A stretch of DNA of 64,000 nucleotides. It comes from Helicobacter felis ATCC 49179 (GTDB taxonomy: Bacteria; Campylobacterota; Campylobacteria; Campylobacterales; Helicobacteraceae). The notes under the pieces are model-generated. The model did no database searches and was not told where the DNA came from. It worked only from the letters and a program-made list of their open reading frames with translations. A program made the translations under genes and the position numbers. Numbering within the stretch: the first letter of the stretch is position 1; each line of letters opens with the position of its first letter. Where the stretch lies: contig NC_014810.2 of the NCBI RefSeq assembly GCF_000200595.1, positions 372,001 to 436,000 of the forward strand, written 5' to 3'. Positions 63,321 through 64,000 of the stretch are shown piece after piece.

Positions 63321-63734
63321 ATGAGCATCTATGTCAAGAATCGTATTCGAGGCAAGATTTCTTTGCATGAGAGGGGAGAGGGGAGATATAGGGTGCATTT
63401 TGAAGCGCACCAGGTGATAGTGCAGGCCAAATGCAGTGCGAGCGAAGTGGAAACTTGTCAAGAGGACGATGATATTACGATTGTCCTTAAGGTGATTGAA
63501 GTTCTCATCCCTAATTTTAGTCAACGGCTTAAATTAGACCCTATGGCCTTTAATGGAGTCATTTTGAGCATTAAAACCGATCGTAAAGAACCTGAAATGC
63601 GGCGCGTGGAAGTCTCACTCAATGATTGCAGTGTGGATTTTGTGCTCGATCAAGGCTCAATTGAGCTTTATCGCTTGGAAAATGGAAAAGAACTCGTTTT
63701 ATTTTGCAAACCTGAGCATGTAACCATTTATTGA
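63321..63734 (+). CDS. hypothetical protein, possible tandem TOBE/Mop-like domains
   Basis: A 137-residue beta-rich protein. Two halves show a similar layout: residues 5-62 (NRIRGKISLHERGEGRYRV, then VIVQAKCSASEV and ITIVLKVIEVLI) and residues 75-137 (NGVILSIKTDRKE, VEVSLNDCSV, and GKELVLFCKPEHVTIY). This N-x-x-x-G-x-I ... S ... V-x-x-x-I-K-x-x-x-V pattern recalls the molybdate-binding TOBE/Mop fold, and 137 residues is the size of a di-Mop protein. The resemblance is weak and by eye. AAAAGGAG lies 6 nt before the ATG. It abuts the next, convergent gene in a TGATCA. Confidence 0.5.
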   Translation: MSIYVKNRIRGKISLHERGEGRYRVHFEAHQVIVQAKCSASEVETCQEDDDITIVLKVIEVLIPNFSQRLKLDPMAFNGVILSIKTDRKEPEMRRVEVSLNDCSVDFVLDQGSIELYRLENGKELVLFCKPEHVTIY

Positions 63735-64000
63735 TCACCACCAAGGCCCATACATCATGGGCATGCCCATTGTCATAGGATACATCCCATAAGGGTACAT
63801 GTTCATCGGATACATGCCCATCATCGGATACATCCCATACATTCCCGGATACATCATAGGATTCATGGGATAATAGGGGATGTAACTCCCTCCTGAGGGG
63901 GGCAGAGGCGAAATCGCAAACTTGCCTCCATGCGCCATTTTTACCCCACTTAAAGAAATGGTATGGAAACTCCCCCAATTTTTAGAAGGCGCGGTGGTGG
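63735..64000 (-). CDS. C-terminal part of a protein with a Met/Tyr/Pro-rich tail, partial at window edge
   Basis: The minus-strand frame is open from the right edge to the stop at 63735, so this is the 3' end of a gene starting outside the window; the internal ATG at 63938 has no ribosome-binding site. Before the tail the sequence reads SKNWGSFHTISLSGVKMAHG and then KFAISPLPPSGGS. The last 45 residues are low complexity: repeats of MYP, MYPMM, MYPMN and GMYPM with 14 or more methionines and many tyrosines, ending GPWW. The DNA shows the matching repeats of GGATACAT/CCCAT on the plus strand. Surface-exposed or metal-binding (copper-like Met motifs) are possibilities; I do not recognise the gene. 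Confidence 0.62.
   Translation of the reverse strand, partial: TTAPSKNWGSFHTISLSGVKMAHGGKFAISPLPPSGGSYIPYYPMNPMMYPGMYGMYPMMGMYPMNMYPYGMYPMTMGMPMMYGPWW

Noticed and set aside
63619-63978. Minus-strand frame of 119 codons rich in Asp/Val near the right edge.
   Set aside because: It is a shadow of the repeat DNA of the Met/Tyr-rich tail and of the plus-strand hypothetical gene, with no start signal.

Overview
The window is chromosomal DNA of a gastric Helicobacter that is not H. pylori, probably one of the canine/feline group (H. felis, H. bizzozeronii, H. heilmannii and relatives). The evidence is a FlaA flagellin with Helicobacter-type termini, a histidine-rich Hpn-like nickel protein, an FrpB-type TonB receptor, HobA, a CheZ of epsilonproteobacterial type, and many gene blocks in the order I remember from H. 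pylori (lysC-hobA-holB-folP, rimP-rbfA-infB-ylxR-thrB, lpxC-minC-M23 peptidase-OMP genes-panB-ruvB, dnaJ, coaBC-pseB, valS-ffh, gpt-rimO). Features I do not associate with H. pylori point to a relative: a selenocysteine tRNA, napF/napD, a RavA-ViaA pair and a Thermoanaerobacter-type alcohol dehydrogenase. The species cannot be fixed from the sequence alone.

Layout. 1-3.3 kb (minus strand): a U32-family protein cut by the window edge, cheZ, prfB and tRNA-Arg(GCG). 3.3-7.0 kb (plus): rpsU, fabG, a 26-residue membrane peptide, acpP, fabF and accA, a fatty-acid synthesis operon. 7.0-8.6 kb: flaA with its own sigma-28-like promoter. 8.6-16.8 kb: hemW (minus), then cytochrome c553, rppH, lysC, hobA, holB, folP, sdaC and sdaA. 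16.9-22.0 kb: an FrpB-like receptor behind a NikR-like site, a WbpB-like sugar dehydrogenase, a BI-1 membrane protein, a ThiD2-like protein and an Hpn-like peptide closed by a strong terminator. 22.1-23.7 kb: an unrecognised 538-codon gene with no good start codon.

23.7-39.3 kb is almost all minus strand: dnaJ, a FliK-like protein, coaBC, pseB, a LysE exporter, the translation-factor operon thrB-ylxR-infB-rbfA-rimP, and an envelope operon (three outer-membrane proteins, an M23 peptidase, minC, lpxC, tsaB-like). A small tautomerase gene (plus) interrupts it. 39.3-41.5 kb (plus): panB, ruvB and tmRNA. 41.6-47.9 kb: a secreted hypothetical protein, napD/napF, xth, tRNA-Phe, a TSUP transporter and viaA/ravA. 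47.9-53.6 kb: the C-terminal remnant of an NgoFVII-like restriction enzyme, tRNA-Sec, bioB, a YihY protein, a secondary alcohol dehydrogenase overlapping an NDH-2-like flavoprotein, a 33-residue Asn/Ser repeat peptide and ung (minus). 53.8-64.0 kb: cstA, valS, ffh, a secreted hypothetical protein (minus), an aminotransferase, gpt, rimO, a possible Mop/TOBE protein, and the Met/Tyr/Pro-rich C-terminus of a gene running off the right edge.

Most of the window is compact housekeeping sequence with overlapping ATGA/TAATG junctions. Accessory content is concentrated around 19.6-23.7 kb and 41.6-53 kb. The items most worth a second look are the Asn/Ser repeat peptide behind a palindromic promoter (52.63-52.85 kb), the alcohol dehydrogenase/NDH-2 pair with a predicted cofactor switch, the orphan 538-codon gene, the restriction-enzyme remnant next to ravA, and the tRNA-Sec. 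I found no insertion sequence, prophage or CRISPR array.
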